From Spirochaetota bacterium (GTDB lineage: Bacteria > Spirochaetota > UBA4802 > JAFGJZ01), in contig JAEWVL010000037.1 of NCBI GenBank assembly GCA_023396665.1, positions 1 through 6,563 on the forward strand: a stretch of 6,563 nucleotides of DNA, in the 5' to 3' direction. This document shows positions 5,389-6,563 of this stretch, piece after piece. A program made the position numbers and the translations under genes. Within the stretch, counting starts at the first letter, position 1. Each line of letters opens with the position of its first letter. The notes under the pieces were generated by a model. The model saw nothing but the letters and a program-made list of their open reading frames with translations. It did not search any database and was not told where the DNA came from.

Positions 5389-6563
5389 ATGGATGCACTT
5401 ATTGACAGTTTTATCAGTGAATCGGATGAAATGCTGCATGAAATAACGGCACTTCTTGATAATATGGAACATGTTGTCGAACAGGAAAAAGTGGAAAAGG
5501 TGTTCAAACTCGTTCACACCATCAAGGACACATCAGAACTTTTTGACTGTCCTCACATAACCGCTCTCTGCCATGCATTTGAAAAAAGTATATATAAGGT
5601 TCTCTCCGGTTCGCATCAACCCGACAAACGAAGTGTTTCGCTGTTTCTGAAAATTTCAGCAGTACTGCGCCGCATGATATCCGAGATAGAACCTGGTGAA
5701 CATGTTGATGTTAAACCGCTTATCGAAGCGTTATCCACAATTCAGAACAATAAAAGTGCATTTGATTCGATAAATGACTCACAGCAATACAGTATCGGAG
5801 ATGATGACACTAAAGAAGATATTACAACAGCAAATACTTTATCTCAAGATAACATTTCAGTTCCAGAAAAAGGTGCTGAACTCATAGCTGTTGATGTTAA
5901 CGAAGACAGTTCACCGATAGCAATTGCAGACCCTCTGAAGCGAGAAGATGATAATCCTGCAACCGATGAAATGCTGACTGAAGGAGTTTCATTTGAAAAT
6001 GATATAGTCGAAATAGTGGAACCCGAAGACGAATTTGACGCTCTTTGCATTGAAACACCGACTGAGGAAACTGAGGGATTTAAACAGAATCAGGTAGTAG
6101 AGTACATTGAAAGCCCGCGCACAATTACAGACGATTTGGCTCTCAGTGGTGCTCATGAAGATGGGTATGAGCAGTCAAGCACATCATCAGTGTCGTGTGA
6201 AACCGCACAGCCCGGTGAAGTGCCCCCCCTTTCTTCTGTTCAAGTCGAATTCAACGGAATACAGGCTTTGGATGATTCTCAAATTGAAATACTTGCAAGC
6301 GAAGACGATGAAAGCATGCTGAGCAAGACTGATATTGAAAAAACAAACGAAGACTCGACTGAAACGATTATTGTCGACAGCTCTAGTCTCGTAAACCTTG
6401 TAGCTTCTGATAAATCACTATTGCCTGAATATCAGTACGATTCCACCAAAGACGACATCGATCTCGAGCAAAAAGACACCGTTTGTTTTGACAGTGAAGC
6501 AAACGAACTGCCTGAAACAATCTTTTCTTCAGGCGGGGTATTTCTCAATTATCTGGCCGGAAC
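5389..6563 (+). CDS. Hpt-domain (CheA P1-like) protein with long acidic linker, 3' end outside the window
   Basis: The reading frame is open from the ATG to the window edge (391 codons plus 2 nt), so the gene is truncated by the window, not broken. Residues 1-105 or so form a helical Hpt domain: FISESDEMLHEI, then VFKLVHTIKDTSELF with the probable phospho-acceptor His43, close to His48 of E. coli CheA. Such domains pass phosphate from a kinase to a response regulator. The residue after HTIK is usually Gly and is Asp47 here. From about residue 125 the chain is low-complexity and very acidic: by hand count 67 Asp/Glu against 11 Lys/Arg in 267 residues, with no recognisable fold. If this is a CheA, the dimerisation, kinase and CheW-like domains lie further on; a stand-alone Hpt scaffold is the alternative. 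Start supported by AGGGGAG 7 nt upstream. It has its own leader of up to 215 nt and is probably a separate transcription unit. Confidence 0.85.
   Translation, partial: MDALIDSFISESDEMLHEITALLDNMEHVVEQEKVEKVFKLVHTIKDTSELFDCPHITALCHAFEKSIYKVLSGSHQPDKRSVSLFLKISAVLRRMISEIEPGEHVDVKPLIEALSTIQNNKSAFDSINDSQQYSIGDDDTKEDITTANTLSQDNISVPEKGAELIAVDVNEDSSPIAIADPLKREDDNPATDEMLTEGVSFENDIVEIVEPEDEFDALCIETPTEETEGFKQNQVVEYIESPRTITDDLALSGAHEDGYEQSSTSSVSCETAQPGEVPPLSSVQVEFNGIQALDDSQIEILASEDDESMLSKTDIEKTNEDSTETIIVDSSSLVNLVASDKSLLPEYQYDSTKDDIDLEQKDTVCFDSEANELPETIFSSGGVFLNYLAG

Noticed and set aside
5844..6050. Minus-strand Ser-rich open frame opposite the Hpt gene
   Set aside because: It is a shadow of the acidic, Asp/Glu-rich coding frame on the plus strand. 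Its Ser-rich composition is what the complement of such codons gives, and it has no ribosome site or recognisable motif.

Overview
The window is compact bacterial DNA of moderate G+C with short intergenic gaps. It is organised as two divergent gene clusters around an 81-bp intergenic region (2940-3020). No phylum can be assigned with confidence. The tandem ribbon-helix-helix (RHH)-like protein resembles small hypothetical proteins I associate with spirochaetes, and the other genes would also fit Fibrobacterota or deltaproteobacteria-like lineages, so a spirochaete is only a weak guess. No rRNA, tRNA, CRISPR array, insertion sequence or phage gene was seen.

Minus-strand cluster, transcribed leftwards from about 2939: (i) a small putative DNA-binding protein with two RHH-like segments (2445-2939); (ii) mtaB, the tRNA t6A37 methylthiotransferase (1225-2463), whose start codon lies inside the 3' end of the preceding gene; (iii) after 76 bp, a secreted CapA/PgsA-type calcineurin-like protein (75-1148), probably with a TTG start. 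The first 74 bases hold no gene I can support.

Plus-strand cluster, transcribed rightwards from 3021: (i) a cysteine-rich DUF116 protein with an extra helical N-terminal region (3021-4178); (ii) a type 1 isopentenyl-diphosphate isomerase, idi (4175-4717), which overlaps the DUF116 gene by 4 nt (ATGA); (iii) a short SprA-related putative zinc metalloprotease (4745-5173). A 215-bp non-coding stretch with several dyads follows (5174-5388). The last gene (5389 to the window edge) encodes an N-terminal Hpt (CheA P1-like) domain followed by a very acidic linker, and its 3' end lies outside the window.

The clearest signals outside the genes are these. A 14/13-bp inverted repeat in the divergent intergenic region has arms that coincide with plausible -35 and -10 boxes and with the start codon of the RHH-like gene, so autoregulation is possible. 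A short motif, TATCCCC (often with a longer C run), occurs nine times on the two strands, far above random expectation, and one pair forms a hairpin inside the DUF116 gene. Two inverted repeats lie in the leader of the Hpt gene. The tight DUF116-idi coupling suggests a role for the uncharacterised DUF116 protein in isoprenoid metabolism; this is inference.
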